NCBI RefSeq assembly: GCF_052113205.1
Contig: NZ_JBFRCU010000029.1
Coordinates: 1 to 64,000 of the forward strand
Direction: 5' to 3'
DNA: 64,000 nucleotides
Origin: Inquilinus sp052113205
Lineage (GTDB): Bacteria > Pseudomonadota > Alphaproteobacteria > DSM-16000 > Inquilinaceae
Under the pieces are notes generated by a model. The model was not told the origin of the DNA. It searched no databases and saw only the letters and a program-made list of their open reading frames with translations. How positions within the stretch are numbered: the stretch's first letter is position 1; each line of letters opens with the position of its first letter. Both the position numbers and the translations under genes were made by a program. Shown in pieces: positions 45,584 to 55,100 of this stretch.

Positions 45584-46600
45584 ATGCTTGATCATTCGTC
45601 CGAATTACGAGCCGGTTCGCGCGGACCCTCGGGTGATCTCGTCAGCGAGTTGCTGCTGGGCATGCGCCTGTTCGGCGTGAACTACCGCCGCATCGCGCTG
45701 GCTCCGCCCTTCGGCATCGGCTTCGGCATGGTCGAGAACCGAGCCCAGTTCCACTTCGTCGCCCGCGGTCCGGTGGTCCTGCGCACGGCCGACGGGACGC
45801 TCCACACCCTCGGCTCGGGCGACGCCGTGCTGCTGCCGCGCGGCGGCCCGCACGAGCTGCTCTCCGCGCCCGACCAGGCCAGCCGCGACATCTCCAGCTT
45901 CGCGACCGAGACCTTGTGCAAGAGCGTCGGCGTCATCCGGGCCTGCCCGGAGGGCTGCGAGCCGGGCTCGGGCATGCTGATCTTCAGCGGCTGCATGGAG
46001 TTCGACCTCGGCGGCATGCACCCGCTGGTGGCGCTGATGCCGGAGGTGATGCTGGTCGGCACGCTGCTCGACCGCCACCCGGAGATCCTGCCGATGCTGG
46101 AGGCGATGGCGCGCGAGGCCTGCGACGAGCGCGCCGGTTTCGCCGCGATCCTGGCGCGGCTGGCCGATGTCGTCTCCGCCTCGATCGTCCGCGGCTGGGT
46201 CGAATGCGGCTGCGGCGACGCCAAGGGCTGGATCGAGGCGCTGCGCGACCCGCGCCTGGGCCGTGTCATCGCCGCCATGCACCGCGATCCCGGCCGGGAC
46301 TGGACGGTGGCCGAGCTGGCGGCGGAGATGGGCGCCTCACGCTCGGTCTTTGCCGAGCGCTTCCTCGCGGTCACCGGCCTGACCCCGCTGCGCTACGTCG
46401 CCGACCTGCGGATGCGCTTGGCGGCGCAATGGATCGGCCGCGACCGGATGCCGATCGAGGCCGCGGCCCACCGCCTCGGCTACGGCTCCCAGGCCGCGTT
46501 CAGCCGGGCCTTCAAGCGCGTGATCGGCCGCCCGCCCGGGGCGGTCCGCACCGCCCCCGCCGGCGATGCCGCCGCCAACGGTCAGACGTTCGAGCTGTAG
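45584..46600 (+). CDS. AraC-family regulator with cupin sensor domain
   Basis: A 338-residue regulator: cupin-6 sensor (FHFVARGPVVLRTADGTLHTLGSGDAVLLPRGGPHEL) and AraC DNA-binding domain (ELAAEMGASRSVFAERFLAVTGLTPLRYV, then YGSQAAFSRAFKRVIG). Divergent from the NepI-like exporter, a common arrangement for this regulator class. Weak ribosome-binding site (CGGA next to the ATG). Its 3' end overlaps the 3' end of the dehydrogenase gene by 19 bp. Confidence 0.88.
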   Translation: MLDHSSELRAGSRGPSGDLVSELLLGMRLFGVNYRRIALAPPFGIGFGMVENRAQFHFVARGPVVLRTADGTLHTLGSGDAVLLPRGGPHELLSAPDQASRDISSFATETLCKSVGVIRACPEGCEPGSGMLIFSGCMEFDLGGMHPLVALMPEVMLVGTLLDRHPEILPMLEAMAREACDERAGFAAILARLADVVSASIVRGWVECGCGDAKGWIEALRDPRLGRVIAAMHRDPGRDWTVAELAAEMGASRSVFAERFLAVTGLTPLRYVADLRMRLAAQWIGRDRMPIEAAAHRLGYGSQAAFSRAFKRVIGRPPGAVRTAPAGDAAANGQTFEL

Positions 46601-47655
46601 ATCGCGTCGACCACCGCGTCGGTGACCTGCCTGGTCGTGGCGGTGCCGCCGACATCCGGGGTCAGGATGCCGGCCGCGGTCACCTGCTCGACCGCGCGCA
46701 TCAGCCGCCCGGCCGCCTCGGCCTCGCCGAGATGCTCCAGCATCTGCGCCGCGGTCCAGAAGCTGGCCACCGGGTTGGCGATGCCCTTGCCGGTGATGTC
46801 GAAGGCCGAGCCGTGGATCGGCTCGAACATCGACGGGAAGCGCCGCTCCGGGTCGATGTTGGCGGTCGGCGCCACGCCCAGGCTGCCGGCCAGGGCCCCG
46901 GCCAGGTCGGACAGGATGTCGGCATGCAGGTTGGTGGCGACGACGGTGTCGATGCTCCGCGGCTTCAGCGTCATCCGCACCGTCATGGCGTCGACCAGCA
47001 TCTTGTCCCAGGTGACATCCGGGAACTCCCGCGCGACCTCGGCTGCGATCTCGTCCCACATCACCATGCCGTGGCGCTGGGCGTTCGACTTGGTGACCAC
47101 GGTCAAGAGCTTGCGCGGCCGCGCCTGCGCCAGCCGGAAGGCATAGCGCATGATCCGGGTGACGCCGACCCGGGTGAAGATCGCGACCTCGGTGCCGACC
47201 TCCTCCGGCAGGCCGCGATGGGCCCGCCCGCCATGGCCGGAATACTCGCCCTCGGAATTCTCGCGCACGATCACCCAGTCCAGGTCGCCGGGGCCGGCAT
47301 GGCGCAGCGGCGAGGTGATGCCCGGCAGGATCCGGGTCGGCCGGACATTGGCGTACTGGTCGAAGCCCTGGCAGATCGGCAGCCGCAGGCCCCACAGCGT
47401 GATGTGGTCCGGCACGTCCGGCGCACCGACGGCGCCGAAATAGATCGCGTCGAACGGCTTCAGGATCGCCAGCCCGTCGGCCGGCATCATCGCGCCGTGC
47501 CGCTTGTAGTAGTCCGAGCCCCAGTCGAAGCTGGTGACGGTGAACCGGACGTCGCCGAGCCGTTGCTGCAGCGCCTCCAGCACCGTGATGCCGGCGCCGA
47601 TCACCTCGGGGCCGATGCCGTCGGCAGGGATGGCGGCGATCGCGTATTCGCGCAT
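46582..47655 (-). CDS. ttuC: Tartrate/D-malate dehydrogenase (decarboxylating, IMDH family)
   Basis: A 357-residue beta-decarboxylating dehydrogenase. Landmarks: IPADGIGPEV, LRLPICQGFDQYANVRP, ENSEGEYSGHGGR, VTKSNAQRHGMVMWDE, VVATNLHADILSDLAG and EPIHGSAFDITGKGIANP. This combination (RLPICQ rather than the leucine-pathway motif) fits tartrate dehydrogenase/D-malate dehydrogenase, NAD- and Mn-dependent. GGAGA site 7 bases before the ATG. Divergent from a GntR regulator. Confidence 0.85.
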   Translation of the reverse strand: MREYAIAAIPADGIGPEVIGAGITVLEALQQRLGDVRFTVTSFDWGSDYYKRHGAMMPADGLAILKPFDAIYFGAVGAPDVPDHITLWGLRLPICQGFDQYANVRPTRILPGITSPLRHAGPGDLDWVIVRENSEGEYSGHGGRAHRGLPEEVGTEVAIFTRVGVTRIMRYAFRLAQARPRKLLTVVTKSNAQRHGMVMWDEIAAEVAREFPDVTWDKMLVDAMTVRMTLKPRSIDTVVATNLHADILSDLAGALAGSLGVAPTANIDPERRFPSMFEPIHGSAFDITGKGIANPVASFWTAAQMLEHLGEAEAAGRLMRAVEQVTAAGILTPDVGGTATTRQVTDAVVDAIYSSNV

Positions 47656-47761
47656 GGGCGGGTCTCCAGGTTCCGGATGCGCTATCCTTGCCCGGCGAAG
47701 GCGTCGCGGCCAGCGCGACAATGGCGGCGACGCGGCCGACGATGCCGGCGAGCCGTTTCGA

Positions 47762-47780
47762 TGGTATGATCATCGTGCCA
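47762..47780. promoter_or_regulatory. Candidate GntR operator (imperfect palindrome)
   Basis: TGGTATGATCATCGTGCCA is a near-symmetric 19-mer centred on ATGATCAT, in the gap between the dehydrogenase gene and the regulator gene. Its TGGTATGAT half also occurs before the apionate genes at 63485-63493. Confidence 0.55.
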
Positions 47781-47822
47781 GAACGGCCGCGGCATCGAGC
47801 GGCCCAGGCAGGAGCTCAACTG

Positions 47823-48533
47823 GTGCGGGATTCGGCCGAACCCATCGTCCGCCGCAAGCTGTGGCACGAGGTCTTCGATCGCCTCAGGACCATGATCACC
47901 CGTGGCGAGCTGGCGCCGGGCGACGCCATGCCGTCGGAGCGCGACCTGATGGACCGTTTCGGCGTCGGCCGCCCGGCGATCCGCGAGGCGATGCAGGCCC
48001 TGGCCAATATGGGCCTGATCACCATCAACCATGGCGAGCGCGCCCGGGTGCGGCAGCTGACGGCGAAGTCGCTGTTCCAGCAGGTCGACCTCTCCGCCCA
48101 GTTCCTGCTCTCGGCCTCGCCGGACAGCCTCGAGCATCTGAAGCAGGCGCGCCGCTTCTTCGAGCGTGGCATGGTGCGCGAGGCGGCGGAGAAGGCAGCG
48201 GAGGCTGACATCGCGGGGCTGGAGGAGACTCTGCTGGACCAGAGCGGCAAACTCGACGACCCGGCCGCCTTCATCGCCGCCGACATGCGCTTTCACGGCC
48301 GGATCGCGGCGATCTCCGGCAACCCGATCTTCGAGGCGGTCAGCGAGGCGATGCTGGGGTGGCTGCGCGAGTACCACACCGAGATGCTGATCTGGACCGG
48401 CAAGCAGAACGTCACTTTGGCCGAGCATCGCGAGATCCTCGATCACATCCGCCGCCACGACCCCGACGCCGCCGAGGCCGCGATGATCCGCCACCTCGAC
48501 CGGTCCGCGGTGCTGTACGCGCATCACGGGTAG
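47823..48533 (+). CDS. GntR/FadR-family (FCD) regulator
   Basis: About 236 residues: winged helix (AMPSERDLMDRFGVGRPAIREAMQALANMGLI) and FCD domain (DMRFHGRIAAISGN, EHREILDHIRRHD). GTG at 47823 is preferred because AGGAG lies 7 bases upstream; an ATG at 47766 would place the start inside the palindromic operator and has no such site. Likely repressor of the divergent dehydrogenase, released by the dicarboxylic acid substrate (inference). Confidence 0.85.
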   Translation: MRDSAEPIVRRKLWHEVFDRLRTMITRGELAPGDAMPSERDLMDRFGVGRPAIREAMQALANMGLITINHGERARVRQLTAKSLFQQVDLSAQFLLSASPDSLEHLKQARRFFERGMVREAAEKAAEADIAGLEETLLDQSGKLDDPAAFIAADMRFHGRIAAISGNPIFEAVSEAMLGWLREYHTEMLIWTGKQNVTLAEHREILDHIRRHDPDAAEAAMIRHLDRSAVLYAHHG

Positions 48534-48827
48534 GGCTGGACCAGACTGCCTAAACCTGGCTGAAGCCATGCCCAGCCACCCGACCGGATCACGCCGTCCA
48601 TTTCCAGCCCGGTCAAGCTACACGCAAGCGCCGCGCCACCGACACCATCGTATAGTTTCGTGGCAGCGAGGACTCGGGCACGGTTCATTTGGTGCCGCGC
48701 TTCGCCCGCGCTGCTCGGCAGGGCCTCAGCCTTTATCCATTTGAGGCGGCCGTATTGCTCACTGCGCAATGGGGCCTACCTAGCTAGTCGTCGACCTCGA
48801 AGATCACCAGAGACCTTGGAGAAGAAG
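48534..48827. other. 294-bp intergenic gap, no recognisable feature
   Basis: Lies between the GntR gene and the small lipoprotein gene. Composition drops below the surrounding GC. Short open frames exist on both strands but lack ribosome-binding sites or any family resemblance. It presumably contains the lipoprotein promoter. Confidence 0.4.
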
Positions 48828-49166
48828 ATGATCAAACTATTCGTTGCGCTTTCAGCAGTTGCGCTCCTCGGGCTGACCGGAGGATGCGCTGAGCAGAGGA
48901 TACCCACGGCACAGGCCGGCGGGACCGGCGGGACCGGCGGCTGTGAGCAGGTCGGGACGACCGGGTGCAAGCCGGACCCGTCCTTTGGCCGCCAGGCACA
49001 GGTGGGCTGCGAGCAGGTCGGAACCACCGGGTGTAAGCCGGATCCTGCCTTCGGCCGGCAGGCACAGGTGGGCTGCGAGCAGGTCGGGACGACCGGCTGC
49101 AAGCCGGATCCTGCCTTCGGGCGTCAGCGTCCCCTGGCCCCCGTCATGCCGCCGGTTACGCAGTAA
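48828..49166 (+). CDS. Small Cys-rich repeat lipoprotein
   Basis: A 112-residue lipoprotein: signal MIKLFVALSAVALLGLTGGC with the lipobox ending at Cys20, after a GGAGA site. The mature part is a short Gly/Thr linker followed by three tandem 22-residue repeats, each beginning GCEQVGTTGCKPDP, then SFGRQAQV, AFGRQAQV and AFGRQRPL, and a Pro-rich tail. Each repeat has two Cys seven residues apart, so six Cys in all, suggesting disulphide-locked modules or metal binding outside the cytoplasm. I do not recognise a family. It stands alone with its own upstream gap. Confidence 0.75.
   Translation: MIKLFVALSAVALLGLTGGCAEQRIPTAQAGGTGGTGGCEQVGTTGCKPDPSFGRQAQVGCEQVGTTGCKPDPAFGRQAQVGCEQVGTTGCKPDPAFGRQRPLAPVMPPVTQ
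48939..49136 (+). repeat. Three tandem 66-bp coding repeats
   Basis: Units 48939-49004, 49005-49070 and 49071-49136, each 22 codons. They differ by a few synonymous changes plus a Ser-to-Ala substitution (unit 1 versus 2 and 3) and a divergent end in unit 3. The period is an exact multiple of three and keeps the reading frame. Confidence 0.9.
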
Positions 49167-49361
49167 CAACAATCCGGAAGCCGGTGCTCGACTGCGGTCA
49201 TTACCGAGAGTGTAATGGCCGCGTCTGGCCCCATTATGACGAAGCATGACCTCCGCTTGGGGCCGACCGGCCGGTCGGCGGATCGGACTGGTTCCGGGGT
49301 GGCGACCCGAAGCCCCGCCAACGGCTTAGCATTTTCTTCGCATTCGGCGTAAAATCGCGCC

Positions 49362-50771
49362 ATGAGCGAAACCCAGGCCCTGTTCGCGGCCCTGCGGCAG
49401 CTGGCCGACGGCGAGGCCGTGGCCGCGGTGGAACGGCTGGTGCAGGACGGGCCGGACCGGGCGCTCTGCCGCCTCAACGTCTTCGACTTCGCGGCCGAGA
49501 CCGGGATCGACGTCGAACGCGTCATCGCCGTGTTCCTGCACGCCTCGCGCCTCGGGCTGTTCGAGCTGTCCTGGAACGTGCTGTGCCCCGGCTGCGGCGG
49601 CGTGCTCGACGCCGGCACCACGCTGAAATCCCTCGACCGCGACGAGTACCACTGCGCCCTCTGCGCCGCCGGCTACGAGGCCACGCTGGACGAGATGGTG
49701 GAGGTGGCCTTCACCGTCAGCCCGCGGGTGCGCCGGATCGGCGCCCACGACCCCGATACGCTGCCGCCGGTGGAGTATTGCCGCCAGATGTTCTGGGGCT
49801 CCGGCATCGACCTGCCGGCGAATTTCGAGCAGCTGATCGAGGACATCACCATCGACTTCGTCGAGCTGCCGGCCGGCGAGAAGGCGCTGCTGTCGCTGCA
49901 GCTGCCGGCGGAGTTCCTGATCGCCTTCGACCCCGTCAGCCATGCGACGCAGTTCCTCGACGTGAAGGGCGAGCCGACCCGCGACCGCCAGTCGCTCAGC
50001 TTCATCATCGATCCGGTGCATCGGCTGAACGAGACCGTCGTGCTGCGGCCCGGCCCGCTGCGCCTGTCGGTCGAGAACCGCACCAATCGCCGGGTGCTGG
50101 CCGGGATCTGGATCGCCGGGCACGCGCTGCACGAGCTGCTCGGCCGGCGCAAGCCGTTCCTGACGGCCAAGCGGCTGTTGACCAACCAGACCTTCCGCGA
50201 CATCTACCGGACCGACACGCTGGACGTCGACCAGCGGCTCAAGATCACCAGCATGACCTTCCTGTTCACCGATCTGAAAGGGTCGACGGCCCTCTATGAG
50301 CGGGTCGGTGACCTGGCGGCGTTCGACCTGGTGCGCGCCCATTTCCGCGTGCTGCACGAAATCGTCGCGGCCGAGGCCGGGGCCGTGGTCAAGACCATCG
50401 GCGACGCCGTGATGGCCACCTTCCCGACCCCCGACCGCGCCGTGGCCGCCGCGCTGCGCATGCGCGACGCCATGGGCCGCCTCAACGACGCACACGCCAG
50501 CAGCGAAGACCTGGTGCTCAAGATCGGCATCCATGAAGGGCCGTGCCTGGCGGTCGCGCTGAATGAGCGGCAGGACTATTTCGGCCAGACCGTCAACATC
50601 GCCGCCCGGGTGCAGGCGCTGGTCAATTCCCGCGCGATCTTCGCCACGGAATCGGTGGTGAAGGATTCCGGCACCGCCAGGCTGCTGCAGGCCGGCGGTA
50701 TCGAGCCGGTCGCCCAGCGCCACACGCTGCGCGGCATCGAGGCCGAGGTGACGCTGTATGCGATCCCATAA
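49362..50771 (+). CDS. Class III adenylate/guanylate cyclase with N-terminal zinc-ribbon sensor region
   Basis: A 469-residue cyclase. Residues 1-280 contain a helical start and a four-Cys zinc ribbon (Cys75, Cys78, Cys98, Cys101), followed by a beta-rich region resembling DUF5939. The catalytic domain begins at MTFLFTDLKGSTALYERVGD; the metal-binding Asp are D304 and D348 (TIGDAVMATFP), and the transition-state Asn/Arg are in TVNIAARVQ. All catalytic residues appear present, so it should make cAMP (or cGMP). Soluble, no membrane segments. Stands alone. Confidence 0.88.
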   Translation: MSETQALFAALRQLADGEAVAAVERLVQDGPDRALCRLNVFDFAAETGIDVERVIAVFLHASRLGLFELSWNVLCPGCGGVLDAGTTLKSLDRDEYHCALCAAGYEATLDEMVEVAFTVSPRVRRIGAHDPDTLPPVEYCRQMFWGSGIDLPANFEQLIEDITIDFVELPAGEKALLSLQLPAEFLIAFDPVSHATQFLDVKGEPTRDRQSLSFIIDPVHRLNETVVLRPGPLRLSVENRTNRRVLAGIWIAGHALHELLGRRKPFLTAKRLLTNQTFRDIYRTDTLDVDQRLKITSMTFLFTDLKGSTALYERVGDLAAFDLVRAHFRVLHEIVAAEAGAVVKTIGDAVMATFPTPDRAVAAALRMRDAMGRLNDAHASSEDLVLKIGIHEGPCLAVALNERQDYFGQTVNIAARVQALVNSRAIFATESVVKDSGTARLLQAGGIEPVAQRHTLRGIEAEVTLYAIP

Positions 50772-50822
50772 AGTCCGAGACTGAAGCGCCGGCCGTCTTA
50801 ACAAGCGTCATAACCAATGACC

Positions 50823-50944
50823 CGTCATCCCGTGCGCAGCGCAGCATGCAATGATGCGCTGCAGACACGGGATCTCTCCGGGATCGCGCCGAGATCCCGT
50901 GTCTGCGCAGCGGCACTTCGCGCCGCAGCGCGCACGGGATGACG
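50823..50944. repeat. Intergenic inverted repeat, family E (CGTCAT...ATGACG)
   Basis: CGTCATCCCGTGCGC at one end pairs with GCGCACGGGATGACG at the other; inside are nested pairs such as GCAGACACGGGATCTC and GAGATCCCGTGTCTGC. Sits between the convergent cyclase and response-regulator genes and could terminate both. Confidence 0.8.
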
Positions 50945-50968
50945 AGACAATATTCTCGACCGTTGGCA

Positions 50969-51409
50969 TTACCCGTTGAGCAGCGCCTGCACCGCGTCCA
51001 GCAGGGCGGGCCGGGACACCGGCTTGCGCAACACGGCCTCGGCCGGCATGTGCTCGATCTGCTGGTCGCTGTAGGCGGTCATGAAGCAGAACGGGATCCG
51101 CCGCCGCCACAGGATCTCGACCACCGGATAGACCCGCATCCCGCGCCGCAGCCGGACGTCGAGCAGGGCGCCGTCGAGCTGCTGCGTCTCGGCCAGCGAG
51201 ATCGCCGCCTCCAGCGTCCCCACCGGGCCGACCGGGTCCAGCCCCATGGCGTAGATCGCCTGCGCCACGTCGTCGGCCAGCAGCACCTCATCCTCGACGA
51301 TCAGGATCCGCTTCGCCGCGCCGTCGCGGCGGACGGGACGGGCCGAGTTGAACACGGAGGCGGAAGCGACACCTGCTCCAGGCTCCATGAAGGACATCCC
51401 AGCATGCAT
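50969..51409 (-). CDS. Single-domain response regulator
   Basis: A 146-residue protein with a 33-residue lead and one receiver domain: ILIVEDE (acid pocket), phospho-acceptor Asp84 (ALLDVRL), Thr in FMTAYSD, and Lys129 (LRKPVS). No output domain. Closely related in sequence to the receiver at 51599-51988 (both GPVG, LAET, ILDV/LLDV, RVYPVV, RRxIP, TAY). Likely partner of the nearby HWE kinase. Start at the ATG at 51409 with GGAG 8 bases upstream. Confidence 0.85.
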   Translation of the reverse strand: MHAGMSFMEPGAGVASASVFNSARPVRRDGAAKRILIVEDEVLLADDVAQAIYAMGLDPVGPVGTLEAAISLAETQQLDGALLDVRLRRGMRVYPVVEILWRRRIPFCFMTAYSDQQIEHMPAEAVLRKPVSRPALLDAVQALLNG

Positions 51410-51463
51410 CTGTGGCTCTCCACCCCGAATTTGCTGAATGTTAAGGGAAATATTCTTAGGCTT

Positions 51464-51469
51464 ATTATA
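51464..51469 (-). promoter_or_regulatory. Candidate -10 element for the response regulator
   Basis: On the minus strand a perfect TATAAT lies 55 bp before the start codon at 51409, in a locally AT-rich stretch (51430-51490). The matching -35 is weak (TTTCAA at 17-bp spacing). Confidence 0.35.
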
Positions 51470-51598
51470 GTTCAACCAGCATTGATTTGAAAGATGGCCA
51501 GTGATCGCCAACCAATACCAATGCGATGGGCAGATCGGGCCGGCACCTGGTCTGATCGGCTGGCCGGCTGAGCCGGAGCATCGGCGTCCTGTTCTGCC

Positions 51599-51988
51599 TC
51601 AATCGCCATGGACGGGCTCGGGCGCAGGACGGGTAGAGACCAGCCGGGCGACGCAATGCTCCAGATCGGTCTGATCGAAGGGTTTGCGCAGCAGCCTCTC
51701 GCCGGCGCAGTCGGGGTCGATCTCGGTGTCGCGATATGCCGTCGTCAGCACCAGCGGAATGCCGCGGCGGCGAAGAACCCCGACAACCGGATAGACCCGT
51801 TCACCGTGCTGCAGATGGACGTCGAGGATGGCGGCCGACAGGTCTTCGGTCTCGGCCAGCCGCATGGCACTCGGCAAGTCGCCGACCGGCCCGACGACCT
51901 CGTGGCCCAGAGTCCGGACGGTCTCCTCCATCAGAAGCGCGACGAGGAACTCGTCTTCGACGATCAGGATTCGGGCGGAGGGGGACAT
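51599..51988 (-). CDS. Single-domain response regulator
   Basis: A 129-residue receiver domain: ILIVEDE, Asp56 (AAILDVHL), TTAYRD, Lys102 (LLRKPFD). Divergent from the hybrid kinase gene across 148 bp, which makes it the most probable phosphorylation partner. A paralogue of the receiver at 50969-51409. No output domain, so it probably works by protein contact. Confidence 0.88.
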   Translation of the reverse strand: MSPSARILIVEDEFLVALLMEETVRTLGHEVVGPVGDLPSAMRLAETEDLSAAILDVHLQHGERVYPVVGVLRRRGIPLVLTTAYRDTEIDPDCAGERLLRKPFDQTDLEHCVARLVSTRPAPEPVHGD

Positions 51989-52021
51989 CCTTGCGCCTTC
52001 GTTTTGCAGTTGCCTCACCTT

Positions 52022-52051
52022 GGCAACAGGCCGAAACGGTATAGTGTTGCC
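52022..52051. promoter_or_regulatory. Inverted repeat in the response regulator/kinase gap
   Basis: GGCAAC at 52022-52027 and GTTGCC at 52046-52051 are an exact inverted repeat with an 18-bp spacer, within the divergent promoter region. Weak evidence for an operator. Confidence 0.3.
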
Positions 52052-52136
52052 CTTTGTCGCATATTCGGCCGGGCGATACCCAATCCCGATTGGCCGGATC
52101 TTGGATTCCGACCGTCGCCCGAACGGAGATCGAAGC

Positions 52137-55100
52137 GTGCCGACCCGCGCCAAACCCGCCGCCGAAGGCCGGACCGATCGCCGCTCACCGTCCGCACGAG
52201 CATCCTCGCGTCCGAAGCCGCCTGCGATTCCTTCCTCGCCGTCATCGGCGCGGCTGATCGTGGCGATGGGCGCATCGGCCGGCGGGCTGGAGGCATTCGA
52301 GCGCTTCTTCCTGCACATGCCGTCCGACAGCGGCATGGTGTTCGTGGCCGTGCCCCATCTCGACACGCACCACAAGAGCGCGATGGCGGAGCTGCTGGCG
52401 CGGTACACCCGGATGCCGGTGGTCGAGATCACGGACGGGATGGCGGCGGCGGCGGACCGCATCCATGTCATCCCGCCGAACGCGACCTTGACCATGCGCG
52501 GCGACAGCTTCCGGCTGGAGACGCCGCGCAGCCACAGCTCCACGATCGACCCCTTCTTCCTGTCGGTGGCGGAGCAGCATGGCGATCAGGTCGCCGGGAT
52601 CATCCTGTCCGGCAGCGGCAGCGACGGATCGTTGGGCCTGAAGGCGATCAAGGAGAATGGCGGGCTGACCCTGGCCCAGGCCGGCGAGACTTCCCGCTAC
52701 GACAGCATGCCGCGCAGCGCCATCGCCACCGGCCTGGTCGACTTTATCCTGCCGGTCGAGGAGATGCCGTCGCAGCTGGTCCAATACGCCCGCGACCTGG
52801 CCCGGTCGAAGACCGACGGACCGGCGCCGTCCCGGCAGCAGGCCCGCCGCCATCTGGTGAAGATCTTCACCCTGCTGCGGGCCGGCACCGGGCATGATTT
52901 CAGCCAGTACAAGAACAGCACCTTCATCCGCCGGGTGCAGCGCCGGATGCATGTGGCGCAGGTCGCCGCGCTGGCCGACTACGTCGAGCTGCTGCGCCGG
53001 GAGCCGCGGGAGGTCGAGGCGCTGTTCCGCGATCTGCTGATCGGGGTCACCCAGTTCTTCAGGGACGCCAAGGCCTTCGAGATCCTCGAACACGACGTCA
53101 TTCCGAAGCTGCTGCAGGACAAGGGGCCGGACGACCAGGTCCGGGTCTGGGTGCCCGGCTGCGCCACCGGCGAGGAGGCGTATTCGATCGCCGTCCTGCT
53201 GCGCGAGCGCATGATCGAGACCGACGCCGCCCCGAAGGTCCAGATCTTCGCCACCGACATCGACGACCACGCCCTGGCGATCGCCCGGGCGGGGCTGTAC
53301 CCGGCCGCGATCAGCGGAAGCATGTCGCCGGAACGGCTCGAGAAGTTCTTCATCAAGGATGGCAGCGACTACCGGGTGGCGAAGGAGATCCGGGAGATGT
53401 GCATCTTCTCGGTGCACAACGTGATCAAGGACGCGCCGTTCTCGAGGCTCGACCTGGTCTCCTGTCGCAACCTGCTGATCTATCTGGACGCGACGCTGCA
53501 GAACCGCGTCCTGCTGCTGTTCCATTTCGCCCTGCGGCATCGGGGCTACCTGTTCCTGGGGCCGTCGGAGAACGTGACCCAGCATCCCAAGCTGTTCACC
53601 AGAGTCGACGGCAAGCTCCGGCTGTTCAAGGCGCGGGAGGCGGATGTCGGACGCCAGCCGATCGAGTTCCCGCTGGCCACCTCGATCTACCGCAGCCCGC
53701 TGGAGCCGGACCGGCCGCACGGGTCCTTGCGGCCGACGATCAGGGATACCGTCATCCGCCGGGCACAGCGGGTTGCCGAGGTCTACGCGCCCGCCTGCTT
53801 TGTCGTCGACGACGGATACGAGATCCTGCACTTCTCGGGACGCACCGGCCGGTATCTGCAGCCGTCGCCCGGCGCCGCCAGCCTGAACCTGTTCAGCATC
53901 GTCGACGCCGGGCTGCGCCCGGACCTCCGGGCCGTCATCCATGAAGCCGTCACCACCGGCCGCAGGGTGATCCGGGAGAATGCCTCGTTGCCGGTCGATG
54001 GCGGTTACCAATCGCTCAACCTGATTGCCGAGCCGCTGGCGGGCGATGGCGACGCGAAGTTCTGCATCGTCGTGCTGCAGGAGGTCGGGGCGCCCAAGCC
54101 GCTCGGCACTGCCGGCGCCGAAGCGGCATCGGACGCGCAGAAGGACGAGATCATCCGGCATCTGGAATCGGAGCTGATCGCCACGCGCGAGCGGCTGCAG
54201 ACCACGATCGAGGAGCTGGAGACCTCGAACGAGGAGATGAAGTCCTCGAACGAGGAGTTCCAATCGGTCAATGAGGAGCTGCAATCCGCCAATGAGGAGC
54301 TGGAGACCTCGAAGGAGGAGCTGCAATCGGTCAACGAGGAGCTGGAGACCGTCAACACCGAGCTCAACTCCAAGATCGAGAGCCTCGACCGTGCCATCAG
54401 CGACCGCAAGAACCTGCTGGAAAGCACGCAGATCGCGACTCTGTTCCTGGACAACCAGCTGCGGGTCCGCAGCTTCACCCCTGCGATCACCGAGATCTTC
54501 CATCTGATCGGCAGCGATGCCGGCCGGCCGATCACCGATATCGTGTCGCGCCTCAGCTATGACAGCCTGCCGCGCGACGTCGGCCGGGTGCTGCGCACCC
54601 TGACCCGGCTCGAGCAGGAGGTGGCGCTGTCCGACGGCTCGGCCAGCTACATCATGCGGATCCTGCCGTACCGGACCGTCGACAATGTCATCAACGGCGT
54701 CGTCATCACCTTCATCGACATCACCGAGCGCAAGCGCAACGAGGAGTCGCTGGCCCGTCTGGCTGCGATCATCGCTCATTCCCACGAGGCGATCATCGGC
54801 ACGTCGCCCGACGGCACGATCACCACCTGGAACGCCGGCGCGGAGCGGATGTACGGATACGGCGCGGCGGAAGCGGTGGGGCGTCCCCTGTCGTTCCTCA
54901 GCGCGGCCGACAATCCGGACGAGATGCGCCAGATCTTCGATCGCCTGAGGCGGCCGCCGGCCCAGCCCAGCATCATCGATACCGAGCGCGTGGCCAAGGA
55001 CGGGCGGCGGATCTTCGTCTCCTACACCGCCTCGCCGATCCGCAACGAGGCGGGACGGCTGGTCGGGGCAGCGCTGGTCGAGCGCGACACCAGCGAGGGG

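Noticed and set aside
45496..45595. Longer start for the NepI-like exporter at 45595
   Set aside because: It would overlap the divergent AraC-type gene and add a polar stretch with no homology; the ATG at 45496 has a ribosome-binding site.
47688..47822. Longer N-terminus for the GntR/FCD regulator
   Set aside because: It crosses the palindromic operator and lacks a ribosome-binding site, while the GTG at 47823 has AGGAG at good spacing.
48524..48769. Minus-strand open frame of 81 codons
   Set aside because: It overlaps the end of the GntR gene, has no ribosome-binding site and no family resemblance.
48939..49136. Three regularly spaced repeats resembling a short CRISPR array
   Set aside because: Units are directly adjacent without spacers, are 66 bp long, and encode an in-frame protein repeat.
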